A stretch of DNA of 64,000 bases, taken from contig JAKZAP010000005.1 in assembly GCA_023053575.1 (NCBI GenBank), positions 4,154,001-4,218,000 of the forward strand, in the 5' to 3' direction. Below the pieces are notes generated by a model that saw only the letters and a list, made by a program, of their open reading frames with translations, had not been told where the DNA came from and did not search any database. Shown here one piece after another: positions 1 through 11,122 of this stretch. Within the stretch, counting starts at the first letter, position 1; every line of letters starts with the position of its first letter. The translations under genes and the position numbers were made by a program. The stretch is from Branchinecta lynchi. Its lineage: Eukaryota > Arthropoda > Branchiopoda > Anostraca > Branchinectidae.

Positions 1-46
1 AGTGAACTCACAGAAAAGTTAATTGAAGAGTCAGTTTGGCAGAGTA

Positions 47-404
47 CTTACTGACAGGGACGTAGCCCCCCCCCCCCCCCAAGTTTTGCACGAACCGTCG
101 GCACACGTGCTAGTTTATGGAATTTGTTTTGTATATATACTTACTGTTATGTTTTCCATACGTGTTTCTGCAATGCAGTTCTGTTCACCCATGCTCTAAA
201 TGACATGAGATTCAAGAAAAAGTTCGATATAGAAGTTTCACGTCTGACCTCAGATTTTGCATTGCCGCGAACACGACGCTATGCATGCAGTGAAATACAA
301 CTAGGCGCCACACTTTACGACACCCCACTGTCGGCACGCCACCGCTTCTCACCCCCCCCCCCCCTCCCCAACAGAGAAGAGCTAGCTACGCCCCTGCTTA
401 CTGA
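47..404. mobile_element. hAT-type MITE with poly(C) tracts, copy B1
   Basis: The element is 55-396. It starts CAGGGACGTAGCC and ends GCTACGCCCCTG, so the ends are imperfect inverted repeats of the CAGGGGCGTAG type. It is flanked by a perfect 8-bp direct repeat, cttactga, at 47-54 and 397-404. An 8-bp target duplication with CAG/CTG ends is the known signature of hAT transposons. Long C runs lie next to both ends. No transposase is visible, so it is a non-autonomous element. A 160-residue open frame crossing it is not considered a gene. Confidence 0.85.
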
Positions 405-535
405 GGGTCAAATGGCAAAAAGACTAAACAGAGGATACTCATTACGGGATCGTTACGTGAGAAATAGCGGAAGTGTTACTGGAAATTATAGTTGTCTGAA
501 ATCGGCATTACCTCTTAGCTCACGCACAAGCTCCT

Positions 536-1376
536 TTTTGGGAGGGATACCTACGACATCGCAAAGGTTGTCCGTCTGTAAACACGATAACTCTCGAAGG
601 GAATGAGATATTTTGATGAAACTCGTTACGAGGAAGGGTCAAGGGAGAGGTCGAGTGTAGATGGGCTCTGTAGCTCAACATTTAGGGGTGGTGGAGGGTT
701 TTCAAATTAGTGGCGAACAAATTTTTGTTAAACAGCTAATGAGATAGTTGATTTAGGGGTAATGAGGCATGCTGAACATGAATACGCAAACCATTTCCTC
801 GCCGGACAAGTATTTCCCCCGAAATCCGGCCAAAACCGGAATATTTGTTAAAAGTAAAAGTTTTATCTGAAGTTGATTAGATGTTCGATAGGGGTAAGAA
901 GACATGGTGAATCCGCTTTTGACAATCGTTTTCTACCCGGACATATAGTTCGCCTGGAATCCGGCTGACACCGGAAAATTTATCAAAAGTTAAAGTTTTA
1001 ACTGAAGTTGATTAGATGTTCGATAAGGTGGTACGCTGAATTCTTTTTTAAGCTTTACTGTTTGCCGGTTAAGCAGTTCATCCGGAATCAGGTTGAAACC
1101 GGAGATTTGGCAGGATTAAGACAAGAAGATTTGATCAGTTTCCTCAAAGTAGATATAACGTATAACCTAGGGGTAAATACACACATGGTGAATCCATATC
1201 TGAACTTAGTTTTATCAGATGATTAGCCGTTGACCCTCTTCTGTTTCTAAATCTTAATAGTAAAAATGTCCCAAGGAGTCTGGCGAAGACCGGTTATCTA
1301 CAAGACCAAATTGTCTGAATCATATATTAAATTTTTTTGATCCCATCGAAACCTTTGGTCTTGTTGCCATAGCAGA
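536..1376 (-). repeat. Dispersed repeat family A, copy A1
   Basis: Reverse-oriented copy of a repeat seen at least seven times in the window. Read on the minus strand it runs from the 'caagaccaaaggtttcgatg' end (about 1376) to the 'cttacgttttggga' end (about 536). It has roughly three diverged ~136-bp internal units (core 'ccggttttggccggattccg'), then a conserved tail with a gggctacagagccc hairpin and a 'tttcatcaaaatatctcatt' block next to the position where other copies carry (gacggaca) repeats. That tail resembles 3' tails of some invertebrate non-LTR or Penelope-type elements (inference). No protein was recognised. Confidence 0.75.
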
Positions 1377-1569
1377 GAAACCGTGTTCAAATTTCACTAG
1401 TTACATTTCCCCTAATTATCTTCATATTCCGGTTGTCTAGTTTTTACGCCGTCTGTTCTTACGGCTTGGGCTAAAAACTCGCTTCACTTTCCAGGGCTGT
1501 TTTTGTATCCCGCTAGTTTTGAAAAACAACAAGAATCATTCTGGAAAGCGAAACCATGACGGGGGTTGA

Positions 1570-1725
1570 AAGGGATATCGGAAAGTTGTGTTTATTCAAA
1601 CAATGTTTACAACGGACACGTCAGCTATGATTCTTCATCAGCGATATTTCGGCCCTTCTTGGCAAGGGTCCTCGTCAGGCTGTCAATCCTCTGGATCAAC
1701 GTCGGGGAAGGAAACAAACCTGTAA
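1570..1725 (-). repeat. Family L retroelement-like repeat, copy L1
   Basis: On the minus strand this holds 'CCTGACGAGGACCCTTGCCA', then 'AGAAGGGCCGAAATATCGC', then a short hairpin and 'AGCTGACGTGTCCG'. The same block recurs at about 2112-2254, 24495-24600, 42862-42952 (partial) and 45685-45775. The CUGANGAG...CGAAA boxes with a pairing segment between them look like part of a hammerhead ribozyme core, as reported for Penelope-like elements. No coding potential is seen. Confidence 0.6.
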
Positions 1726-1887
1726 TACAGATCGTGCGTCCCCAAATAATCCTTGACCTTTGACCCACGAGAAACCTCCTGAAAAGCAATAGATTATCAA
1801 TAGAATCTCAAGAATTGTTTTGTTTGTTTTTTTTTACCGAAAAGGCAACGTGGCGATGCTGAATGGCCAATAGGCACACTCTACCAA

Positions 1888-2720
1888 AACAAGACCGAAG
1901 GTTTCTATGGGATCCCAAAAATCTTATATTCGAGCCAGACAATTGCGCCTTGCCTTCGCCAGATTCAGTCTTTGCCTAGCTTATCATCTGAGAAAACCAA
2001 GTTCAGATATACCTCTATAAGCCATATCTATTTTGACGATATTGACCGGAACTTCACGGTTTATCTCTGCCAAATTTCCTGTTTCGGCCGACTTCCGAAC
2101 GAACTACTTCTCAGGTTTGTTTCTTTCCCCGAAGTTGAACAAGAGGACTGAAAGCCTGACGATGACCCTTGCCAAGAAGGGCCGAAATATCGCTTATGAA
2201 GAATCTTAGCTGATGTATCCGTTGAAAACATTGCTGGAATAAACTACTTCTCCAGCAAAAAAAGAAAGTTCAGAAACTTAATTCAGCCCTTATCCCTATA
2301 AAGAACACATAATCAACTCCAACTAAAACATTAACTCACAAAAAAGTTCTGGTTTCAACCGGATTCCGGACGAATTATAGGTCTGGTAAAAAAATGAGTT
2401 TTGGCCAATTCCAGACGAACTAGTTGTCCGGGTAGAAAATGCTTTTGACATAAGTGTTCACCGTGTCGTCTTACCCCTTAATCGGACATCTAATCAACTT
2501 CAGATAAAACTTTTACTTTCATATTCATGCTCCCCCCTCACACCTAATTGTAGGGCTACAGAGCCCACCTACGAACTTGACCTGACCCTTGACCCAAAGA
2601 ATCCTCACACCAAGTTTCATCAGAATATCTCATTCCCTTCGACAGTTATCGTGCTGACAGACTGACAACTTATGCGATGTCATTGTCATAGTATCCCTCC
2701 ACTTACGTTTTGGGATCCAA
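1888..2720 (+). repeat. Dispersed repeat family A, copy A2, carrying a nested insertion
   Basis: Starts 'aacaagaccgaaggtttcta' and ends 'cttacgttttgggatcc'. Contains degenerate ~136-bp units and the conserved tail with 'ttcgacagttatcgtgctga'. It is interrupted at about 2112-2254 by a family L copy. Confidence 0.75.
2112..2254 (+). mobile_element. Family L repeat nested inside family A copy A2 (copy L2)
   Basis: Begins 'ggtttgtttctttccccgaa' and includes CTGACGATGACCC...GGGCCGAAATATCGC. The family A sequence on both sides repeats aactacttctc-ag: 'aactacttctcag' ends at the left junction and 'aactacttctccag' starts at the right one. This is an apparent ~13-bp target duplication with one indel. 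A longish, imperfect target duplication fits target-primed retrotransposition rather than a DNA transposon. Confidence 0.6.
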
Positions 2721-3402
2721 TAAGAGATTATTTTATTAACGTAAGTACGAGAGCATTAAGCTACGTACACACAAACTCCGATAAGATTTCGCATACAAAA
2801 TTAGTGACACTGTAGGGGAATCCGATTCGATGCATCCAAATTTCGGAGCGAATAGGAAATTCGCATGCGATTGCGAAAATCGGACTGTCTGAGCACGACC
2901 CCTTAGTGACAAGCAGGCTGCAAATGCAGGAGTCTTGGATGCTTTAACGCTAAAGCCCCCCTGGCATGATGAAGGCTGTATTTGACAGCCAGTCCCTCTA
3001 CTTCCGCTCAGGTGCTTTCTCCTGGTTCATCAGTCCTGTCCACTTAATTACAGTTTTATATGAAGCACCTGCTTTATTGCTTCGCGGGCCATGTTGTGTC
3101 CTGATAGGCCCTGACACTATGTGGGAAGTAGTCAGCTTGCAACCCGATTTGAGTACATCTGCAGCATAGCAATGACACTTTGTTTTCAGCTCGTTACAAT
3201 TATATGGGCTGACAGTGCCGTTCTGTGGAAGGGGGGCGGAAGTAATCTGGGATGCTTTTACTGAACCCCTGAGTAGTTCCGACGGAAAGATTATTGTTAT
3301 GACTGGGACCTTTGCGGGGAAGCAGGCTTGTCGTTACTGTGGCCAGTAACTCGTATCTGAGCCACGTTGTTCAACAAGTTTTATTTCGGCTTTCGTACAC
3401 TT
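2721..3402. other. Unassigned spacer
   Basis: No gene, RNA gene or clear repeat recognised. A 67-residue open frame at 2966-3169 has no recognisable domain and no splice context, so it is not called. Confidence 0.5.
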
Positions 3403-3511
3403 AAGCCTCGTTCACAAGCATGACTAGCCAAGCACGGGTGCCTAGGCGCCTAGCACCACCGTTCACACCCAAGCCTAGGCTCAGATTTTGGGCCAGGCAA
3501 AGAGTTCTAAG

Positions 3512-4628
3512 GCGTTTTTTGCTTAAAAGCCGTTTTATTCGTCCATTCCATTTGTTGTAGTTTCAAACCGAAACTACAGAGCTCAAACTACCTCGTAGAC
3601 GTAGTTTTGAGTAGTTTGACTTTTCTGAAACATCAAGACCTACGGCTTCGATGGGATCCCAAAACTCTGATATCTCATCCAGACAATTGGGTCTTGTCTT
3701 CACCAGACCCAGTCTTCGCCACGCTAATCAGCTGAGAAAACCAAGTTCAGATATACCTCTACAAGCCATATCTATTTTGATGATACTGTCCGAAACTTCC
3801 TGCTTTACTTCTGCCAAATTTCCGGTTTCGGCCGAATTCCGAGCAAACTACTTGTCCAGCAAAAAAAGAACAATTCAGAAACGAATGCAGCGTATCTCCT
3901 TATCCCTAAACAACATCTGATCAACTTCCAAAAAACTATAAAAAAAATGTCCGGTTTAAACCGGATTCCGGAAGAATTATATGTTCTGGTAAAAAATGAT
4001 TGTCATATGCAGACTCAGCGTCTTTTCTTAGCCTTAAATCTTTCATCTAATCAACTTCAAATAAAACTTTCGCTTTTAACATATTTTCCGGTTTGGCCGG
4101 ATTCCGAGTGAACTAGTTGTTCGATGAGATCATCGGGTTCAGCATGTCTTCTTACCCCATAATCGGACATATAATCAACTTCAAATAAAACTTTTAATTC
4201 TTACCAACTTTCCGGTTTTTGCCGGATTCCGGGCGAACTTCTTATCCGGCAAGAAAATGGTTTTCACCATCGTGTTCAATGAGTCTTCTTATCCCATAAT
4301 CGACTATCACGTTAACTGTTTAAAATATTTTGTTTGTCCCTTAATTTGAACCCCCTCCCCACCCCTAAATGTAGGGCTACAGAGCCCATCTACGAACTTG
4401 ACCTTACCCTTGACCCAAAGAATCCTCACGCCTAGTTTCACCAAAATATTTCATTCCTTTCGAGAGTTATCGTGCTGACAGACGTACGGACAGACGGACA
4501 ACTTTTGCGATGTTATAGGTATCCCTCCACTTACGTTTTGGGATCCCAAAAACTCAATAAAACGAAGTAAGACAGAACACGAGCCAAACTACAAACTTTG
4601 ACGAAACAGAAGGGAATAAAAAAAACGC
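3512..4628. mobile_element. PIF/Harbinger-like MITE F1, split by family A copy A3
   Basis: Left part 3512-3631 and right part 4552-4628 together match the uninterrupted copy at 12922-13164: 'cttaaaagccgttttatt', 'gaaactacagagctcaaact' and 'gagccaaactacaaactttg' occur in the same order. Ends are GCGTTTTTT and AAAAAACGC. It lies inside element G. Flanks 'gagttctaag' and 'gactctagg' are similar but not identical. Confidence 0.7.
3632..4551 (+). repeat. Dispersed repeat family A, copy A3
   Basis: Starts 'atcaagacctacggcttcga' and ends with 'acgttttgggatcccaaaa'. Contains about four ~136-bp units with 'atctaatcaacttcaaataa' and 'ccggattccg', then the tail with gggctacagagccc, 'aatatttcattcctttcgag' and cagacggaca. 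It is the innermost layer of a three-element nest. Confidence 0.8.
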
Positions 4629-5075
4629 GACTCTAGGCTCTAGAACTCGGTGCCTGGATCATGTAGCGTTTATACAGACAAGAAATCCCGTCCAGTAGGA
4701 AGGAATTCCGGTCGACTCGAAAGGAGTCTGTTGGTGAAGACGACTAGAAATAAAGTCTAGCGGGACAAGAATCCTTTCATGATCAAAGGAATTGCGGTTC
4801 ACTTGAAAGGAACCTCGTCCTCGGCGCTGGTAAAAAGACTAAACAAAAAGTCTAGCTAGCGTTTGAGACAGTGATCAGTACTGATGTCATAGATGTTCTC
4901 AAAACATTTTTGTATTGGCCAGTGAATTTATTTTTGTCGAAATTAGTAAAACATAATCTTCTCACCAAGATTGGATTCTGTTCAAGTTTTCCTGTACTTG
5001 TAAACGCTGCATAAGCATGGGCACGTACCTAGGCATCGGTGCTTGGCTAGGCATGCTTGTGAACGCGGCTTTAGG

Positions 5076-5852
5076 TTTTAGCCGAATAGGGCTGAGATCT
5101 GATAGTCTACTTACACTTCACTTATTTACTTAAATAGGCCTGGAAACCCGATAAAAATGCGTTACTTACTTTGTCCGCTATCCACAGATAATCGATTTCA
5201 TCGAATGAACTTATTCTTTGGGATTTGTGATACCTCTGTGTGCTGGTCCCTCTATGCTTACAAATATATTACAAAGGTGTCTATCTATTACAACTACAGA
5301 GGTAAGCCATTACAGAAAAATAACAGTCGTAAAATCATCATTTTCCTAATTTTTTCATCCGTGAATTTCCTGGCTTAGCGTCTGTAATACATGGAAATGC
5401 AGGCTTTTGTTGAAATTCAAATTTTGCGGGTCTGGGTGAATTTTGGGCTGTTATGCAAGTAGTGCGCATTCTGAACGTTATTACTAGAGCTCCGGGAAAA
5501 TCCCTTAGATCTTTCGATTGCCCCAAGCTGCAATTTAAGATACGAGTCAAAATAATTTACTCTACTCGAAATATCAGAGATACAAATAAGCTGCCTTTTC
5601 GGGTAAACTTTCAGTATTCCCCAAAAATTACTGGATTCTACGAGACCGCGTTATCAGGACAAGAAGTTGACCTCCGCATTGACGACTCCAGGTTGCCTAA
5701 CACCATCTAAGCAGGCACGAAGAAGACGTCGACGGGGATCACCAAGACACACCATCTGCCGCACTCTGAATAATAAGGGAGGATGTCCCGGTAGCACTTA
5801 GCAGAGAGAAAACTGGCGGCTATTGGGGAATGCCATGTGTGCCTCTGGTGGC
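5076..5852. other. Unassigned spacer
   Basis: Overlapping open frames on both strands (5157-5378, 5338-5550, 5453-5710) have no recognisable domains and no consistent splice signals. I see no convincing gene or repeat here. Confidence 0.45.
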
Positions 5853-6275
5853 CCACCCGATGAAAAATTTATCTCGAAACAGGTACTATGAAGTAGTACG
5901 AAAAAGTAGCATGCAGTACTAAGCAGCAGTACTGGGCGGGGGATGCCCCCCCCCCCCCCCCAATGCTGTCGCCCAGTCGGTAAAAAATAACCGCGCCGCG
6001 ATTTTTCGTCAAAACGGTTGATTTTTTTCATGAAAACAGTCGGTAAATGTCTCGTCCCCCCCCCCCCCCAAACATTTTGGCTAGTAACGCCTCTGGCTAC
6101 TGCATACTACTATGTGCTACTATTAGCAAGACTAGATGCTACTATGGCAAGACAGGATGCTACTGGATACAAATACATAAGATTGGACCCGTCTGAGGCA
6201 CATTAAATGATAAAATTCTTTGCTATATCATAGTATTACATGTAACGTTTTCGTACTACTACGCATGCTACAGGT
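5853..6275. repeat. Family O repeat (GTACTACT-rich), with poly(C) MITE inside
   Basis: Left block 5855-5930 ('ggtactatgaagtagtacga') recurs in inverted orientation at about 55886-55957. Right block 6235-6275 reads 'cgttttcgtactactacgca', roughly inverted relative to the left, so these may be the two ends of one element. Between them is the poly(C) sequence at 5932-6085 and a (gctacta)-like stretch. Confidence 0.45.
5932..6085. mobile_element. hAT-type poly(C) MITE, copy B2 (short, no clear target duplication)
   Basis: Shares 'caatgctgtcgcccagtcgg', 'tttttcgtcaaaac' and 'catgaaaacagtcggt' with the copy at 18959-19258, and ends 'gtaacgcctctg' like it. The left end ('gggcggggatgcc') departs from the family and the 8-bp flanks do not match, so it is a deleted or damaged copy. 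Confidence 0.65.
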
Positions 6276-6286
6276 TTTTAATCGGG

Positions 6287-6552
6287 CAAGAGGGCAGGGG
6301 CGTCACGTATGATGTGGACCCTCTCCCCCCCCCCCCCAATTTAATCTCCAGTCGGCAAAAAATAACAGAGTCGGTGCTAAGCGCCAGGAATTTTTCGTAA
6401 AACTGTCGATTTTTTCTTTTTTTAAAAGTCGATTTTCTTGAAAAGAGTCGTTTTTTCTGCAACAACAAACGATAAAGTAACCAGCCAGTCGGTAAATACT
6501 TCGCCTCCCCCCCCCCCCAAACTAATTGGCTCGTAACGCCTCTGCAAGAGGG
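6287..6552. mobile_element. hAT-type MITE with poly(C) tracts, copy B3
   Basis: Element 6295-6544 (250 bp) starts CAGGGGCGTCAC and ends GTAACGCCTCTG. Both sides carry the 8-bp direct repeat caagaggg (6287-6294 and 6545-6552). C runs sit close to each end and the interior is rich in 'cagtcgg'/'tcgatttt' motifs shared with B4 and B5. Confidence 0.9.
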
Positions 6553-7130
6553 TCCAAGGTAACTTCCGGAATTGTATGTTATTCACTGCATGATGGATAT
6601 TCGGTGTCCCCGAGACGAATACAGAAATGGTTAAGATAATACTTGTGAGCTCTCCGATTATTTAAATTTCTTGGTTTTAAAGAGGGTCTCAATATTCAGA
6701 ATACGGTGTTCTGCTTGAAACCGACTCCCCTGTGTATGGTTGCTATGGTATTGTCGTGATTACGACATAATAACAATATTATATATAATCACGATATTAT
6801 CGTGATTCCAGCAACCTTTTTCTTCCATGAAAGTGCGATAAACACTGAAAACCCGCACACACATTTATGCCTTCAGATTACTTCTCGCAAGTGGCTAATC
6901 CCTTTGCTCATCACTGGGATGCGATACGACGACGCCGGGATTCTTAATATTAAGCATAATGAACCATCACTGAATAATTAACCATATAACATCTACTTTT
7001 TGTAATAAGTTCATCCCTGTTTATACCTTCGGTGTCTCCTTTTTTCTGTTCTTGTGTGCAGTTAGCTGCTATGAAAGCCAAGATTCTTTCATGCCTGAAA
7101 GCTTGGCTGGTGGTGATGGTGAAGAGGGTG
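6553..7130. repeat. Low-copy repeat M
   Basis: 'tttttcttccatgaaagtgc' followed by 'acactgaaaacccgcacaca' (6815-6865) recurs as a diverged copy at about 15925-15975 ('tttttcttccataaaagtga'). A 'catgaaagcc...ctttcatg' inverted motif at 7070-7095 also has a relative near 42363. At 6740-6805 there is a palindromic stretch, 'atattatcgtgatt'. No gene called. Confidence 0.4.
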
Positions 7131-9206
7131 AGTGTGTGTCAAGCATCAGACTAGTGCTGGTATGTCCAGGTTTTGCTAAATATTTTAAGGTCGATTCCCA
7201 CGGCTTAGTGTGAAATCAATACGCAAATTTCGGATGCTGTTCGGCAACCAATTTCGCAGACCCGACTTGGAATTTCGTATCCTGTTTGCGAGTACTGACT
7301 ATGTAGTGGCCGACATTTTGACGAAAAAACATTAGGATTTTTTCTTCAACGGTTTTATTGTCATCTATAACCCCAGCGAACATCGGCCTGTAGCCCCGCC
7401 CCGGAAATTTAAAAAGTATAGTTGGTACTTGCCTTTTTCATTTCGAAACCAAAATACACTAAATAAATTAAACTAACATTTGTTTTTGTTAAATTACCAA
7501 AAAGGGTGCACGAACATGGTACCTTCCTAGGGGCCTGGACTATGTCCGGGTCTGCGGAGCTGCCAGGACACATTTTTCAAATATATGAATAGTCCTAGAA
7601 ATCTGAGCACCCACAGCAGGCGTTCCCTCTACATGTACGTCAAGCTTCTCATTTATTCATTCCTGGACCGCACGAATTTCCGAGGTTCTAAGAAGTGGAA
7701 CGTCGGAATTCGTCTTATCGATCCAGAAATTGTCACGCAACGGAGACTCCCGCCCATTGGCTAGGCTCTCTCCAGACTCTAATGGAAAGAGGACGAATCA
7801 CATGTCTTTTTGAGTAGTCATCTGATGGAATAAATAAGTGGTCTGAATTATGGAGCTGATGCTATAGATTTTTGAGCTTGCAATATTTTAATTATCCGAT
7901 GCCACCCATTCAGGCCCAGGATGCCTTTTTATCTATAGGACTGCTTCCTATAGGCATTAAAATGATCAAGGTTCTGAAGAGGGCCTTTCACTAACATGAC
8001 TTTTCGTCCACCTTCTTCCCCCTTTATTGGTTTCTTCGGTTTCAGCTAGATGACCTCTAGCTGTGACAAAAAGTACAAGTACGGTCGGTGGGGTGGGGGT
8101 ATCAGCGAGCTTTCACCAGTCATCAGAGAAGGTCGCTAGACCTTCCGTAATTCTAGCCTGGTCTCCCTGCAAGTTTTGCAGAAGCTATCTATGCCAGACT
8201 AGACAACAAGAAAGACACACCCCAGTTTTCTGGAGACTGCCGAGCTATCCAAAAAAAGGATAACTTTTTCACTGGTTTCATTTCACAGGTTTTAGAATGG
8301 TTGTAAAGATCTGAAGGGGTTGATAAAGTATAGAATAAGATAACGGTTTCTCATTTCACTTGTGCTTTAAAAATAACCCTCCTTGAGCTTATTTGTATTT
8401 GTTCATTCTCGATATTAACTTTGTGTTGTCCTCGAACTTTCGTTTCTCTAAAGTTCAGATCCAGGCATGTATTGCACTGAGCGGCTTTTGCTTTTAGATC
8501 GAGCTCTAGCAAAAGAGCTAAAACCGATTACTGACTTTGCCCTTATAATTTTAAACTGTTTTCGTCAAGTGAAGAAACTGAGCACAAATTCGAAATTATT
8601 TAGTGAAAAATGAGGAAAAGGCTTTTCTTTTCATCCAGTCCGCAGATAAAATTTGTGACGGGAAAGTAGTAGTGGTCATTGTTTGGCTTAGCGCATCGTG
8701 CATGACGTAAACAGCGTAAAAAAAAGGGCAGCAAGCCAAAGAAGGCGAAATGGAAGATTGACCGTCTAGGTAGTTTAACGGATAAAGAGTTTTTGTTTTT
8801 CATGGCACATTTTTTGGGAAACTGTTCCGAAAAGGATATCGTTTGAATTGTCAGAACCTTTATCATCACATTTTAGTCCGTCGGGCTTGCTTTTCTTCTG
8901 TACATTTCATCTATTCTTATTGAGCGTCTTAGATGGATAGTTGTAAACAGTGATAAACTAGACTAGACCTTAAATTTTATTCAAACACGGAAGACCCTCT
9001 TACAACAGATTCACGATTTGTAAATAATGGCACTAGGAATTCTAAGACATTTCTAGAAATTTATTGACTAGGGTACATGTATTTACAGACTTGGACGGAA
9101 TAGAAGGGCAATGAGCTGAACCAACAGCTCAGACACTTTACAAGAAAGATAATTCAAACTCCAAAAAATATGAGATCCGCTTAGGACAGCGTACCCTTGA
9201 GGAAAT
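7131..9206. other. Unassigned spacer, about 2 kb
   Basis: Read on both strands: only short open frames (8063-8263 plus, 8600-8869 minus) without recognisable domains. No RNA gene, repeat array or transposon end was recognised. Confidence 0.45.
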
Positions 9207-9345
9207 CTGTTTTATAAAGAGCGTGTTCCACCCTTCTAATAGTAGCTACTATTTTCGTTCCAAGCTCGTGAAAAGTTACTACGCTGACCGTTCCAACCTT
9301 CTGAAAAAGTAACGAATAGTTACTAGTTGCTTACAACGTGCGGGA
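9207..9345. repeat. Low-copy repeat N, copy N1
   Basis: 'agagcgtgttccacccttct' and 'gttccaagctcgtg' recur at 27490-27525 and about 27825-27855, where a LINE 3' end splits the repeat. Internal pieces 'agtagctact' and 'gtaacgaatagttact' are locally palindromic. Function unknown. Confidence 0.5.
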
Positions 9346-9539
9346 GCGTAGTTAGCGTGGCAGCTGCGATCTCTGTGACGTGATTGGCCCGATCAGCCCG
9401 CGGCAATTTGATGAAAAGATAAAAATGCGTTTCAGCCTTGACGCCAAGAAGCCAGAATCCGTGACCATCATTCGTAGTAACTACGGCAAGTAGGGTGGAA
9501 TACGCTCAAAGATGTCCCTTTGAAAGACTCGTTGGCATA

Positions 9540-9732
9540 GCTGGCAGCAGGTCTGTATCCAGGAATTTATTTCGGGGGAGGGGGGGGGTTGCCTGCTGGT
9601 CGGACAAAAAAGTACAAAAAACATATAGATCAGAGGGAAAAGCCTATAAAAATGATTATTTTTGTATGTTTCGGGGGGGGGGGGAGTTCAACCTCCTACC
9701 CCCCCCCCCCTGGATACGGCCTTGGCTGGCAG
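9540..9732. mobile_element. hAT-type poly(G) MITE family C, copy C1
   Basis: Element 9548-9724 (177 bp) runs from CAGGTCTGTATCCAGGAATT to CCTGGATACGGCCTTG. It is flanked by a perfect 8-bp duplication, gctggcag (9540-9547 and 9725-9732). G runs follow the left end and a C run precedes the right end. The interior 'agatcagagggaaaagccta' is shared with copies at 23951, 50040 and 51531. Non-autonomous. Confidence 0.9.
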
Positions 9733-10318
9733 TTAACTGTGACACTCTTTTCTTGTCACATTTCTGCTAAGAAATAGTGCAAAATGTTTAACAAATACAT
9801 TTTAATAAATTAACAAATGTTTAATTACTATATTTAATGTTTAAATACTATGTTTTCCTTCATCTACCTAGAATCAATCCTACAGAAGAACACCCTGTAG
9901 GCATACTTCTGTCAAAAAGCCTTGTCTTCATTTAATCTACGTTTTGTCTTCATGTAATCTAAGGAAAAGTGTGAAATTTAAACGAATCTTACCCACTCAC
10001 AAACTACACCCCGAAAACTTCCTGCCATAATCGTCAGTACTAAATAAAGACAAGTTTTCAGGGGCATGACTAAATTGCGAACGGGTGCCAACAAGAATCG
10101 CTTCCATTTCCGTGTTCAACTTTCCTCTGAAGGTCTTCAAGTCCCAAGCCGATCTGCTAAAAACCGCAAATCGTGACAGTGACGCTACTAAGCCGGTGCA
10201 AATCGTATAAAAAGTAAAAGTATCACAATCTTTCAACATTTGGCAAACAGTACCCGGGGTAAAGAAAATATCCAAGATACTGCCGTACTTGGCAACAATG
10301 TCTTATTCGTTATTTAGG
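9733..10318. other. 3' flank of FOXJ1
   Basis: AT-rich sequence downstream of the FOXJ1 stop codon (gene on the minus strand), presumably 3' UTR and flank. I did not find an unambiguous polyadenylation signal on the minus strand. A 92-residue minus frame at 9997-10275 has no recognisable domain. Confidence 0.4.

Positions 10319-11122
<804 letters not shown>

Larger units (their letters stand above)
3403..5075. mobile_element. Outer inverted-repeat element G, interrupted by F1, itself interrupted by A3
   Basis: Left end 'taagcctcgttcacaagcat' (about 3404) matches the reverse complement of the right end, where the sequence reads 'atgcttgtgaacgcggcttt' (to about 5070). The match continues inward through 'ctagccaagcac'. 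Between the ends are ~100 bp of left arm and ~440 bp of right part, separated by element F1. The inverted ends and size suggest a non-autonomous DNA transposon. I could not read a convincing target duplication, so the superfamily is open. Confidence 0.65.

Noticed and set aside
124..606. 160-codon open frame near the window start
   Set aside because: It runs through MITE B1, including its poly(C) run (read as PPPP), and into the family A tail. No domain, and composition follows the repeats.
7061..7128. Possible 68-bp coding exon (strong pyrimidine tract plus acceptor, then AGAGG/GTGAGT donor; frame SCYESQDSFMPESLAGGDGE)
   Set aside because: Part of it is an inverted 'catgaaag...ctttcatg' motif shared with repeats near 15990 and 42363, and no partner exons were found. 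Kept only as a curiosity.
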